Shown: piece by piece, positions 10,371-25,300 of the stretch | Position numbering within the stretch: position 1 is the stretch's first letter | Layout: each line of letters starts with the position of its first letter | Assembly (NCBI RefSeq): GCF_964355755.1 | Contig: NC_092676.1 | Location: 30,205,871-30,269,870, forward strand | Origin: Antedon mediterranea | Lineage: Eukaryota; Echinodermata; Crinoidea; Comatulida; Antedonidae | Reading direction: 5' to 3' | DNA: 64,000 nt | The notes under the pieces: model-generated | What the model was told of the DNA's origin: nothing | The model's input: the letters and a program-made list of their open reading frames with translations, nothing else | Database searches by the model: none | Made by a program: the position numbers and the translations under genes

Positions 10371-13300
10371 ATTGACGCAAGGAACTTCGTCAAATTCGGC
10401 AAAACTCGATACAGAAATATCTGAATCGCTACACCCTAACCATTTCACAGTCTGCAAGGTAGGCTAGGCTTAACGGTTGCCCCTCCCCCTTCGTTAGTTG
10501 ACTGTAGGATTGCATAACATTACTACTTATTATTCGTTGTAACTAGGGCCTAGGCCTAGCTGTTTTACGTTAAAAACATATGCTAAGCCTAGATAAACTA
10601 ATTGTCGTGTACATATGTTATATTTTCGTTTAATTTAACCTATAATAATATTATTATTAATACAAGTCTGTCCATCATGTCAATATGTCTTCAATGACAA
10701 TTCAATCTGATGTTTCTTTTTTGACAGATGAATTTCAACATATAGACAGTTCATTTTAAAAAATGACATTTCATTAATTATCAGATTTGTAAATTAAATG
10801 TCACCTTACGGTAATAATGTGTGGTTATCAATTGGACATTGTCATATTTTATATTAATTATTATGATATTTTATGAATTTTTTACTGTGTGTACTATATA
10901 GGCCTACATCAATATGACAATATTTTAATTTCAGAAATTGTCAATTTTTAACCGTATTTTGTGAAGTATTGTAATTATCAATTCTTGTTTGTAATTAATA
11001 CCTTTTAATACTCATTCTTTCATTTGTTTATCATTCATGTCTTATGATTTGTTATTTTTTGAAAATGTTTTATAAATGTGTATTTCCTATATTGAATATT
11101 AACAGTGCATTGACATAAACATTAATTTTACAGTAGTTCTCAGAAGAAGACCACATCTTAGGGATACCATACATTAATTAAATTAGTTGTATTTAAAGGG
11201 ATCAGGGGTGTAGGGGAGGATGTAAATAATTTGTGTGTAATAAGTGTCTGACCTTGATTCATATTTTGTGATACTAACTTTTATTATATCAACAGTAATT
11301 ATTATTTTTTAAAATAATTATCTAAAGGTACCTGTTTTTGTACATTCACACTGAGCCTGGATTTGTAAACACAGTACATTCATTGTTCATGTTTAACGTC
11401 AATGTGAATACAGCTTTAGATAACAATTTTGTTACTGTACAGTATGTTAATAAAAGTCTCAATGTTTAAAATATTCTTATTCTATTTGATTAATTCATAC
11501 TGTGTATGCCTATCTTAGCAAGCGCCAACATTTTGTGAAATTATTTTCAACAGACTTTATGCATTAACCAACTATTAATTTATAGTAATTTCAAAATGAA
11601 ATTTAATATATAATAATTTATTAATAATATTTCTAGTTAAATTTAATTTACTAATTTAAAATGTAGATTCTTGGGTATGTTATATTACCAAGAACAAAAT
11701 AAATAGATAGGCTAGAATTTAATAAACATAAATGCTAATGCTGCTAGCTGTTAGGCATGCAGTATATTGATCAATCCATAGTACACATAGTGCAATTTAA
11801 ACATGTTGTTACATATTACTATGAGAATGCTTATTAAAATTGATAATTCTACAGCTGGTCACACTGTTAGTTATTATATTTTACAAACAAAATATGCCTT
11901 TATCCTACTGTACTAACTAACAAACTGAAGTCTTGGCCTCAAATACTGTCAGATGTCAGGATTTTTTCTCAAGACATTTGAAGGACTTTGTTTCATAGAA
12001 GTGGTGACTACAGAATGGATCACCATGACTATATTGTTGTAGTTTGTCTATAGGACCACATAGTACAGCAAGTTTATGGAATAGAAATCTGTGTCAAGAA
12101 GATGGAATCCTAAAGTAATTGTATGTTATGTTTCAGGTTGTTCGCCATGACTTTCCGTTTGACAGCAATGGCATATGATCTAAAGCAATTGTATGTTATG
12201 TTTCAGGTTGTTCGCCATGGCTTTCCGTTTGAACCAACAGCGATGGCATATGATCCGGTCCAGAACATTCTGGCCATTGGAACCAAAAATGGTTCCCTAA
12301 GAATGTATCCTTTACTTAAAAACTTAGTGTCTTTAAATAACTGAGAATGATTTACAGTAATGGTGAGTATTTTTAATAATTTTGGTATTCAAAAGGGTGA
12401 TCTGTTCACATTCACAGAGTCACTTTGGTATCAAGGAATATAAAGTATGTGTTCGTACATTTGGTAGAAATGCTTTCAAATGTTGTTGTACTTCTTTTCA
12501 CTGTCTTTAACTATTTTGTGTTAGCTGTTTTTTTTTTCTTTTATAAACTAAAAAAGTTTTTTTCTGACTATTTTGATATTTAGTCTTTTCGGTACCCTGA
12601 AACTAAAAGTCTTCATTACTGTTTTTGTCCTGTTTCCGGTTCCCGTGTTGTCCTGTTTTTTTTTTTCAGTTATGGGCTGCCTTATACAAGCTTCGCTTTT
12701 TAGGAATGTTGCCCCTCTTATTTTAATCATTTTTACTGTTATTTTTTATTTTCTATGAAAGACAAGAAGAGAAATAAATGTTACTTTGATTGATTAATTG
12801 ATTGATTGATTGATTGATTGATTGAAAACATTGTGTACGTTAGAGATAGGAGCAACATTTGGATCCCATAATTTAAGAAAAAAACATTGACTCAAAGACA
12901 GCGGCTTTCTGGGTAAATGTAAATATTGTTTTTATAAGCGGAATAATTTGGTTAATTTGTTTGTTTGCCAAAAGTAAATGACTTTAAATATTACAACTAT
13001 GAAATGGCTTATTCATCATTTAATGTATGTTTCATGTTTGATGAGAGAAAGGAAAATTATTACCTGTTTATTTATTGTTGAAATATTTTTGTTTTTATTT
13101 TAATTTATCTTTTTTAAAAGGACTTTATTATTTATTACTGAATTTTATTCATATTCATTTATTTACACAAAGCAAAATTCAAAATGTGAAAAATGTAAAG
13201 TAAATTATTTCTATTCAAAAAATACCCAATGAAATGTACATTAAATGGTTTATAAGGAATGATTGACATTAAATATTAAAAAACCCATAAGAAGCCAAAT

Positions 13301-16300
13301 ATAGTAAATGATTTACAGAAATTCCAAATTGTAATAATTTATTACACATGGCTTTATGTTTAAAGCATTACAGCGAATGTTTTAATTTTGTTATCTAACT
13401 TGTTGACAAATCTTTCGACGACTAATTATCAAATAATCCAATATTAAACAGAACCAGATAACATGGGACAATCATGGTTGATAACATTTGCATTATAACG
13501 TACAGCATCAGCAGCCATTAGATGCGGACTAGGTAGTGAGTAAGCGCTTAGTGCTGCTAAGCACTGTCATCGTCGTTCTGATACAGCTACTAGTATTACA
13601 GTATTCATTGTAATTAGTGAATTATTTAGCATTGAAGTACTGTAGTGCAGTAGTAGCAGCAGCCAAGAATTGTGTCTTTATTTAAGCTTTGGTTTGCAGC
13701 TAGTGAATCGTGACCACTTAGTCATTCCTGTAACATTACCAAGTAGTCTTACCATTTTGTTACGACGATGGATTATATAAATCTGTTGATAGTTATTTAA
13801 ATATCATTAAATAAATGTAGTTCTTATTATAATCTACATACATACATTTTATAATATAAACTAACCTGTCCAATTCCTACAATATTACAATAATAGTTTT
13901 TACCATTTTGCCGCCATGACGATAATAAAATTCTGTTGATACAGTATTTAAAATATCATTGAATAAATGTGACTCTTGTTAGTTCTTATAATCTACATAC
14001 ATTTATTATATCCACTACCCTTTACAATTCCTACAATATATCATTTATTAATATCTGAATAATATCCAGTTTAAAGTACGTCAGGTAATACTTAAAAATT
14101 ACCAAACACACAAAGGATTACAAATTCAATACTCTTTTATTAATAATATGCAAAGTGTTTGTGTCAAATTTTTAAGCAGAATTTATAAGAATGGAATGTG
14201 TTCTTGATTTCAAAATCAATAATTAATATATTTTACTGGCCTTAAATAGTTCTGTTGCCTCTCATTCTGTTGGTATATCATGCCCCACAACACTTGCCAA
14301 AATGGAGAATATAAATTTAATTTGGTTTTACACAAGGACTGGCATTATATTATATTATTTAGTTTTGTCTATTACTAATTTAAGGTTGAATCACATATCA
14401 TAATATTAGCAATAAGAAAACAAACAATGATTTAATTCCTGAAATACAATTCAGTTGAATATTCTTTTAAATTTTAATTTAGCACATTAAAGCTGTTAGT
14501 GTTAGCATGTCTTTATACTTTTACTTTAAAGCACCTCATGATTCAACGAATCGTAATTAGAATTTCCAAGTTGATCCCTAAAACTTAGCGTTTTCACTGT
14601 TTTTCGTCTCTGAATAGCTAATGCTTTCTGATCTAAAGGCTTGGTAAAGACAAATTTCAATATGTTCTTTTTCTTTGATTGAGAGTAATGTTTTTTGCAT
14701 TGATACTATCATAAGCACTAGTAGCAGCATTGATTAATTGATTGAGATATAGTTATTGTATTAGCATAGTAGTGACTAATTATCTTGTGTGACTTGCGCA
14801 AATATCAGTGTACAAATTACGTTTAAATCTTCTGTTTTACATTCTGTATTTGTAAGAGAAGTCCTAAAAATTGCCATAAACATACTGTGTTTGTATAGGC
14901 ACAACATACTGTAATAATGTTGCCAATTCTGTATTTGTAAGAGAACAGAGTCCTACAGATATTGCCATAAACATACTGTGTTTAACAGAGTCCTACAGAT
15001 ATTGCCATAAACATACTGTGTTTGTAAGAGAACAGAGTCCTACAGATATTGCCATACACATACTGTGTTTGTAAGAGAACAGAGTCTTACAGATATTGCC
15101 ATAAACATACTGTGTTTGTAAGAGAACAGAGTCCTACAGATATTGCCATACACATACTGTGTTTGTAAGAGAACAGAGTCTTACAGATATTGCCATAAAC
15201 ATACTGTGTTTGTAAGAGAACAGAGTTCTACAGATATTGCCATAAACATACTGTGTTTGTAAGAGAACAGAGTCCTACAGATATTGCCATAAACATACTG
15301 TGTTTGTATAGGCACAACATACTGTAATATTGTTGCCAATGTAGTAGAAAAACAAACTATTAATATTTTACCATGCTTATTGTATTAATTTTGTCTCTGA
15401 TTAATGATGCCCCAAACTGATGACTTACATTTACATGTACATTTAGGTAGTGTACATGTTTTCCTCCTCCTCCACTCCTCCTCCTCCTCCTCAACCCACC
15501 CCCTTCTACCTCAACCCCTACATATACAGTAGTGAGTGTACAAGTTTTCTTCCTCTCCCCTCCTTCTGCTTCTCCACCTCCTCTACCCCTTCCACATCCT
15601 CTACCCCTTCCTCCTCCTCTACCCCTACCTCCTCCACCCCTTCTTCCTCCACCTCCTCTACCCCTTCCTCCTCCACCTCCTCTATCCCTTCCTCCTCCAT
15701 CTCCTCTACCCCTTCCTCTTCTATCTCCTCTACCCCTTCCTCCTCTACCTCTTTCTCCTCTATCCCTTTCTCCTCCGCCCCTTCCTCCTCCACCCACTCC
15801 TCCCTCTTCCCCCTTTTCCTCCACCCCTTACTCCTCCACCCGCTCCTCCCTCTTCCCTTTTTCCTCCACATCTTACTCCTCCACCCACTACTCCCTCTTC
15901 CCCTTTTTCCTCCACCCCTTACTCCTCCACCCACTCCTCCCTTTTCCCCTTTTCCCTCCACCCCTTACTCCTCCACCCACTCCTCCCTCTTCCCAAGTAT
16001 TTGTGGGCTGGTTGTATTAAAGAACATAATCATGGAGTTAAATTTAAAAACAACAAAATTAAGCACTTGGAGAATGGTTGTATACTTAGTATCATTAGTA
16101 GTAATATGATAGGGGTTTTTAGTCAAGGACCATCTGTTTGTCTTCAGTAGTTTGTTTTTCTATTGATTTTATTGATATCAACCCACGCATCTAAACACAC
16201 TAGTGATTGTTTGCCCTGTAAATGTCTATACTATGCTAGGATATGACATTATCATGTATATATCAGTTTAAATTTATATCTTGTATAATTTTGTACAGTT

Positions 16301-19300
16301 TTTAAAATTTATTTTGATATACTGTAAATAACATTTAATACACATATTTCATCAGCTGGTTTCCTTGGAATATAAAATATACTCTTTTGCTTTTGAAGTT
16401 CTTTTTTTTTTAATGAAAATGTTTGTTTTTAATTTTAGTGACATTAATTATTGTTAAACATTTGTACCATCCCATCAAACAACAATATACAGGTTGTACC
16501 CTAATTTTTTTAATGTTTTTTATTCAAATTCAGTTGCTATTCGCCAAGGCTTAAATATACTACTGTATAAGGAATATTTTACTTTTAACATTTAAAAGAG
16601 GTTATTTATAATAATGTGGAATGCTGTAGAATTCGTAAGATTTTAGAGGAGGCCTTTCACTCAACATTTGCTAATTCAGTATAAATAATTTGAATGTTAG
16701 GAATGTTTAATGAGGAGTTGTATACAAGCTATGAATCAGTTCCCTGGTACCAACATGAAATAATGGTTTTAAACTTTTCTTTTCACATCCATGATGCAGA
16801 AACCACTTCCAATGTGATGGTATAAGGCATGGTTTAGTATAATAGTAAACCACTTCCAATGTGATGGTATAAGGCATGGTTTAGTATAATAGTACACCAC
16901 TTCCAATGTGATGGTATAAGGCATGGTTTAGTATAATAGTAAACCACTTCCAATGTGATGGTATAAGGCATGGTTTAGAATAATAGTACACCACTTCCAA
17001 TGTGATGGTATAAGGCATGGTTTAGTATAATAGTAAACCACTTCCAATGTGATGGTATAAGGCATGGTTTAGTATAATAGTACACCACTTCCAATGTGAT
17101 TGTATAAGGCATGGTTTAGTATAATAGTAAACCACTTCCAATGTGATTGTATAAGCCATGGTTTTAATAGTGTAATAGTAAATTACTTTAGGGTGAACAT
17201 TTGATTTATTCAATCATGTCCTTTTTTGGACAGTACATCCATACAAATCATACAAAAATATATACTGTAATTTTAAAGGTGTGGAGTACATAATGTATGT
17301 ATCTTTCAGTAATGGGAAGGACGGTCTGTTACATTTTCAATTTCCCTTTTTGACTTTGTGATCAATGTGGATGTTGGTCTTCCTCTTGGCTGTCTTATTT
17401 TTCTGTTCATTTCTTAATGTAATTTTTTGCAGAAAGTTTTATACATGTTTTCATACCATATTATTCATCAACAAAATTTTAGATGGGTTTCTTTTTTCCA
17501 CAATAGAAGTAAAAATCTTCATGTGCTTGGCTATTTAGACTATTTACTATCAATTTCGATGCTGGTCTCAGCAAAGAACACGTTGGTTCAAACCTTACAA
17601 TCTTGTAGAGTTCACCTAAAATAAATTTATAAATACTTTTAGTAAATTTAGGACATGTATGACATATTGTGCAATGATCCAGACTACGAGGTATTGCGTA
17701 AAGATACACAGTCTACCGTGGGTCTAGCGACAGATAACATCATTTTGATCAGTGACTGAACCTTATGTGCAAACACCTTGTGTTATTGACTTAATATATT
17801 TATCAGTCAACCCAATTCAAAACACTTGATGTGTGTACACATACATTGATTGCATGTATAAGGGCTTGGCTTCTTCTCTTCTTCTAACCACTAAACCTGT
17901 CAACAATTATTATTGATATTATCATCAATCCTGCCATGTTGTTAACCTGTTTGTGAATATGTTGTTTTTCCAATCATATTAACTTCTTTAAATTTAATGT
18001 CACTGACTTTTTTTTCTTCCCTTTTGATCGTTAGTCACACAGCATATACCACTAAAAGCTACCATATTTTTTATTTTGTAGGCCTATAGTATTATTGTAA
18101 TTCTAGGCCAATTATAATGATGCATTATAATGATTGCTATATGATTACGACTGCTACTATATTTTTTAGCACAAACTTCCACGTAAAATGAAACTTATTA
18201 TTATTACTACTTCCTAGAAATATAAAAAAAAAAATTAAAGAAAACCGGATGTCAGGGACAACATTCTCTTGATGCTGATTCCAACCTCATTAACATATTA
18301 ACTAAAAAACTAGATGTTTGAACTTAAATACTGGTCTTACCGTCTTAGTTTAAAATGTAATTAACTAAAAAACTATAATAAACCTAAATAAATGTTAGTG
18401 TAAAATGTAAAACTGTAAAATCCTCCTTTATTTAAAAAAAAAAAGCATAAGAATGTAACAAACATCCCAGGTCATAGCTTGGAGAACCAAGCATATGCAG
18501 GGTAAAACAAGACAACAAATACAAAACACTTAAAATAAGAAGGGAAAAATAGTATATAAAACACATCCAAAAGACATCAAATTCAGATTGTTATACAAAA
18601 ATTACAATACTGTATACTATACAACTACTACTGTAGTCGCTGAAAAATCCTAGTAGTGGTAATATTTTATGACTTTTTTTTTTGCCTGTCACATTATAAT
18701 GAATACAAATATTAGGATGAATGTTTGAAATATATGTCACAAAATTGTAATGTATTTGACCCAGACACAAATTTGGCATGAAATGCTACTTTAAACTGTA
18801 TAGTATAATTTATCAGATTCGGTTCAATAGTAACTCTTATTCTACCGTCGATCAATATCCTAGTATTAGCAATATCATTAGTAGAACAAGTAAAATGTAT
18901 AGCATGCAATCATCTATTGCATTCGCCCGCTACACTCGCTGGTCGCCATTGACTCCGATAAGCTTTAAAATAACGCTTGACCCTCTCTAAGTAGAGTGAT
19001 CGCTTGACCCTCTCTAAGTAGACTGATTGTAATTTGAATATTGTGATAATTACATTTTTTGACTTAAGGTGTTTAATACGAGAGCATTCACTTCTCTTTT
19101 GTAGTTTTGTATTTAATTCACATGTAATTTCAAAATGTATGGTATTATAATATTATTGTACAAATGTGTACATTATGTGTGTTTATAATCTCTTGTTCAG
19201 TACTTATCATATTCTTTTACAACTTACACACATGATAACTTATAATTACATGATATTTACTAAATTGAAGCAGATTATGACAAAAATACAGTCCATTTTT

Positions 19301-22300
19301 CTAAGAAAATGAATTTTTTTAAGTGGTATCAAAATATACAATATTGAACATTATACATTATGATTTAAATTATTTTAAAATAGTCTATAAACCCATCTTG
19401 TATTTCCTAATAATATCCTATCATGTAAACAAAATATTTTAAATAAAAAGTGTTTTTTTAAATTTTAAACCAATACATTATTTTCACTATACATGTCATT
19501 ATGATTATATTGATGTTTGTAATTCTAAAATACTCTATAATAAGCCCATCTTGTGTTTTCTTACATGATAATAGCCCGTCATGTAATTGCCTTTATTCTT
19601 AATATTGAAACTTATTTCTTAACTTAATTGGTATTTCAACTCGAGCATTAGCCATAATCTGAATATTAAACAAAAATCAATAAATAATGTATATGTATAT
19701 TGAAAACATGCATTAAGCAAGGAAAGATGTTTTCAATTTGTTAAGGCGTGTTGTATTAAAAAGATTGTTTACAATTATATAACTACTGTTGGAAATTGCA
19801 TCAAAGCTGAGCGTAAAAAATAAGGGTACTATCACTTTCATGGCCTTAAACACATTTGTAGCTTTTAATTCTTGCATTAAATTCTATCGATTATATATTT
19901 TGCTATCCATCCCTTTGCTTGTTAAATTACATTTTTTCCCTGTAAAATGAGCTGATCAAATTCAATCTTTTTATTGCATGAGACAATCGATCTTTAAAAT
20001 GTAAAATATCGTAGACATATCTATTGATTGTTTATGGCTGGAAACATAACCGCAATTTTTGCATCTTTATTTTGTACAGTTGTACAGAGAAAGCTGTAAT
20101 ACTGTTGTACATATTTTTCATAAACATTTTGGAATTATGAACAATAAATCTTTTTCCTTCATCTTATGGTATCGTGTCTATTGCTACCTAATCTTGTATC
20201 TTTTTTTTAACCACGTACCTAGGTTTAGGATTCTTATATATGTATATATAAACATCACACACAGAATAAATTCTAAACCACCCGTAATTTACTGACAAAT
20301 TTGAAATGATAAAGATGAGGAAATCTTTGAGAATGATATAAATAAACAAAATGTAAATTTTAAAACCTGTATCCTTATTTAGAATCAGATTACAACGAAA
20401 AAAATAAAGCTCAAAGTATGTTTAGTTTAGATATCAGTAAATTTTTGTGGAGCGTGATTAGGCAAAGTCAAAACCTACTCACATCAAACCACCCACACAC
20501 AGTGTACGTAGGTCAATAACTGTGTGTTTAGCTCCTACAGAAATGACACTCTCAGATTCTAGGTTTTCATTTATTTAATTCATTTCAATTCAATAACATT
20601 TATTCAATTAAGAATAAACAATAAGAAACAGTAATACAATACAAAAACAAAAAAACGGTAAATAATACAAAAAGGTTGATTAGGATATCATTTTCATATT
20701 AACAATTATTAGTTTTATTTGTATTTTATTTGTTATATTTATCCAATTTAAAACTTTTTTTTATCTGTATAATTTAAATAAATTATTTATCTGCTTGATA
20801 TCTGCTTAAAACCGTTATAAATTTGATGTAATTGCGTACCATATGGCACTGATGTGTGTATCATTAACTGTGATGAAAACATTTAAACTGATAAGTTATT
20901 GTTACTATACAGTCACTGTTAATTACTATTTTGGAATATTTGTGTGTTTTTGTATTTTTCTATTTGTTAAAAACAAAGTGTTATATTATGCATGCTTGTG
21001 TATCAATATTACACAGAAACAAAAAGCCTATGAAAGATCTATGCTGTTTGATTATTACTCCCGACAACGACGACGACCAAAGCTATGTATAGTTGTGTTG
21101 ATGAGGTTGTGCGTTGAAGCGGAACACATTCACTATCCTCCCTTTACTGCTGCTAATGCTTTCTTCATACACAGCAGACTAAAGCATAGAAAATGGCTGA
21201 CTATGTGTATTAAGTCATACTCTACATTATCTCCTTAAAGATGTTGTCTGCTTTGTTATTCTACCTACTAATCATTTATTATTACCCTTTTCAATATTTA
21301 AAAATAAGACATTATTATAGTAAATATTAATTTGGTGTTTATACATTCCATGATTCAAGAACATGATTTCAAACCCCAATAATTAAAATCCAACCGTTAT
21401 TGTTCCAACAATATATTTTGTATGATTAAGCCATAATCTGTTGGGTAGTTTTCAAAATACATTCACATTTGTGGGACAGCTAATAAGAAAAACACATTTT
21501 TAATATTTAGAATGAAGATATCGACATATAAATTGTTCATTTCATTTGGTATTCCATATGATGTATAGAATGTTAATGAATTGATATTTCAACTAATTAT
21601 TAATGATAGTATGGTAGATACACTGGCATAGCGCAATTAATTGATTTGCCATCCTATTACTATGATTATGCTAATACTCAATTCAATTAGTTGTACTTAG
21701 TATAATCTCATTAGCTTGTTATACCTTAATGATAATAAAAATTGCCTTTGGATATCTTTAATATTCCACAAATTATTAAATTTATTTGGATTGAATATTA
21801 GATAAATAGTATAGTAAATACAGAATACAATTTGTGTTTTTAAACTGGCCTTTGAAATAATATGGCGATTCAGTAACAATTCCTTGTACTTTTATTTTAC
21901 CGTAATTAATAATTCCATCACTTAGCCTAACCCTGAACTCTATGTTATATGTACTGTGTACATTGTTTGTGAAAATAATCTGCTAAAACCACTTTTATAA
22001 TCGGTAACATTTAGAAAGAAAAACTAATGAATTCAAATTTTATACACAGTATTATAATCAACTTATTATAATGTGAATGTGATTAGATTTATAGCGTTGA
22101 AAATAAACTACAGCTGGAACCCACGTTAATGTTTTTGGCACTGTGGCCCATTATTAGGGGGTGTCCCAAAGGTATTGTATTTAATCTATAGTACATTGAA
22201 CCATGGATTTAGCTATACTAATTTTATGCCTTTAATGTAGTGTCTGTACAGTTAGCAGCAGTTGGACTAATACTAGTAAATCTAGGTCTTGTACGCTCCA

Positions 22301-25300
22301 TTAGATCATCTAAGGTGCATCTAATGGATTTTAACTTTATTAGAAAAAAAATGATGGTGGACTGTGACCAGAGCTTTAAAAAGACCAAAATGTCGGACTG
22401 TAACCAGAGATTTAAAAAGACCAACATGTTTTTACTAAATGTGATCATCGTATTTAAATAATGTTAGTATGTCATGCTAACTGTCACAGTCATGTGTTTT
22501 ACATTCCTGATGTGACTATATAATAATTAGCACATTAATGTTAATGTGTTTCGTTTATTATTTTCAAAGCTTAGATACAGTGGGATAACGCAGAGGCCTG
22601 AGACACCTGGTTTTTACCATTTTTCGACATATTTTAAAGCCCGTTTTTAATATAATATAAATTGAAGTTAATACTTATAAATTAATTCCAAAACATTTTT
22701 TGTGTGTGCATGTAGAAAATAAGCGTGCCAATCAATAGTGTGAATGAAAGATTGAATAGTTCTTTCCTTTAACAAGATACTTATAGATTTGGACAACCAG
22801 GTGTAGATTGCCACGAGAGACATGATAGTGATGTGGCCATTATTCAAATTATGTTCCTCATCAATGAGGTAAGTTTAGTAATCTAAACATCTTTATAAAT
22901 CCAAGATTACAAAGCTCTGTCTTTTCTCAAACTTTATATGACAAATAAAATGTGATGTGCCCATATATGGACATGATGATGTCATATTACTATCATATTT
23001 GTGCATATTACTGTAGTTTAAGATTTAATGTGTTACTATTATTTTTATATTTTAGTTTAATATGTACTATTGTACCCAGGGCCCCAAGGGAGACCAGTCT
23101 TTTTGACTGATTGGGCCACCCTGGTTAAATATTGTTAATAAATAAATAAATATTAGTTATTACTACTATATTTGTGCACATCAAAATAGTGCAGACAGAG
23201 CTTTATATTTTTTACCTTTGGAGAAAGTGAATATATTATTATACAGTAAATGCATAACAATATCTAGATATTTTTTAAAAAGATTTATATTCATGATGAA
23301 TGTTGTCATTTCAGGGTGCTCTTGTTACTGTGTGTGCTGATAACAGTCTTAACATGTGGAACTTGCGCCAGAAGAGGCCTGCTATATTACACTCTCTCAA
23401 ATTCAATAAAGAAATGTAATTATACTGCTTATATATGTCAAACAATTGTATTGACATTAGGTATACTATATGACGATATTTGGTGGCCTTTGTTTGAACT
23501 TGGTACCCGGCCCACTTCCACCCCCAACTGAAGTGTATCCATGATTAATTATCATTACACTAATATACCTAACCTATCTTAGAAAAACCCACACATCACA
23601 ACTAAATATTATTATTGTTAAACACAAATGTGCGTAACATGTCTTCTTTACATTGACTGTCTGTATCTTTATTATAAAGTAATAGAGACTTGGCTATTGA
23701 GGCAACTTAATTCCACAAAGACAACTTTGTTCATATTATTATACCATGTATATTGTCAGCTTAATATTACAATAACAACCACCCATAGTATCCTATAACA
23801 TTTCCATACAAAAATCAATTTATTCCAGGGAAACTAATATGATGATTATGTTTTGATTGCACAGTCCACTTACAATTGCAAGCAAAATTATCAATTTACC
23901 TGAATAAAAATTAGATTTCCTTTTGCCAATTATTGTAAACTATATTGGTATAAAGATAATTGTTTATTTGTTATTGTTTCTTAATGGCACTCTGCATTTA
24001 GTCATTAAGCATCCATTCCAGGTTTAATCAGTATTAAAGATGGTTGAATTCTAATTTTTCTATAGATTATTATTTTGAAAAGGTTCCCATAGTCTTAAGC
24101 TCCTTTTTACTTCACTTCACTTTATGTGACAAAAAATGTAATGTGCCCATGTATATGGACATGATGATGTCATATCACTACCGTATTTGGACACATCACA
24201 CTTTTTTGTCAAACTAGTTTGATATTGTAGACAAAACTTAATTTTAAGAAATATTGTAAAAATGTAAGTGTTTATTTTGTTTTTTCAACCTTACATTACA
24301 AATTTGATATAGCGCTCTTAGAATGAAACCATTATCAAAAGCGCTGTACATTGAAATTATGTTCTATTTGTTGGAAAAGAAACGCTTTTTTCAACATGGC
24401 CTTATTAAGTGTCACTGAACATAAGAGGATAAGTAAGGACATAACAAAACAATTTGTTTTTATTTCTTTTCAGCATCACATATTGCCACATACCATTTCA
24501 AAGTAAATGGTTTTATATTGGAACAGAAAGAGGCAACATTCACATTGCTAACATTGAGTCATTCACTCTATCAGGATATGTTATCAACTGGAATAAAGCC
24601 ATAGAATTGTAAGTGATATGTATACTTTTGATTCATATAATTGCATACCTCAAAACAAAATGGTAAAATTATAAAACTATATCAAACGATTGTTGATGCT
24701 TTAAGTAGAAAATAAACAGATGACACATGATTCAATACATTGATAAATAAAATTGGGTTGTTTTCCACAAAAGAAAAGCAAAATGTATATACTTCCATCC
24801 CATATCTTACTTCTCCCTCTTCTCATTCCTCCACTTTTTTGTAAAGGAAACAAAATGAAATAGATATTGCCAAATTCTGTATTGATCTAATTTTTGTGCC
24901 GTCTAATTTTAAACATTTTGGTTGAATTAACAATTTTATGTCCTATTTTCCTGATTTTTATTAATTTTTTTTAATAAACAATTCTTTTAATTTAGTATTA
25001 TGTTTTTCTTTCATTGTGACTGTTGTTAAAATTTATATTCCAAATGATGTAAGTTCACAGAAATTAAATATTGAATTTTATACATTTTTCTGAATTATAT
25101 GGTGTTGGCATAAGTATTTGTTTTATCATAGAGATATTATTCACTATAATATCTCTATGGTTTTATGCACCTTGCTTGATACCCTATGCTTGAGTGTAAT
25201 TCGGTTAAGGGCAAAAGATTATATCTTGGTAACAATGAAACTATCAGCAATATGTGGTTGGTTTTGTGTGCACATTTCATGTTACAATTCTGGAAAGAGG

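Larger units (their letters stand above)
12305..22786 (+). other. Tomosyn intron 2 (10.5 kb)
   Basis: Bounded by donor AAT|GTATCC after exon 2 and acceptor TTATAG before ATTTGGACAACC. It contains a LINE tail, three minisatellites and a long homopyrimidine tract, listed separately. The stretches 12830-14870, 17180-20840 and 21240-22786 hold no gene I can support. Large first introns often contain enhancers, but no specific site can be named here. Confidence 0.8.

Noticed and set aside
12123-12344. 73-codon ORF spanning both exon 2 copies
   Set aside because: It reads through the decoy copy and the real acceptor; the exon phase and homology start at 12207.
15360-16150. Five overlapping long ORFs on both strands (147-219 codons)
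   Set aside because: They are the homopyrimidine tract translated into Pro/Ser/Leu or Gly/Arg/Glu runs; no complex sequence.
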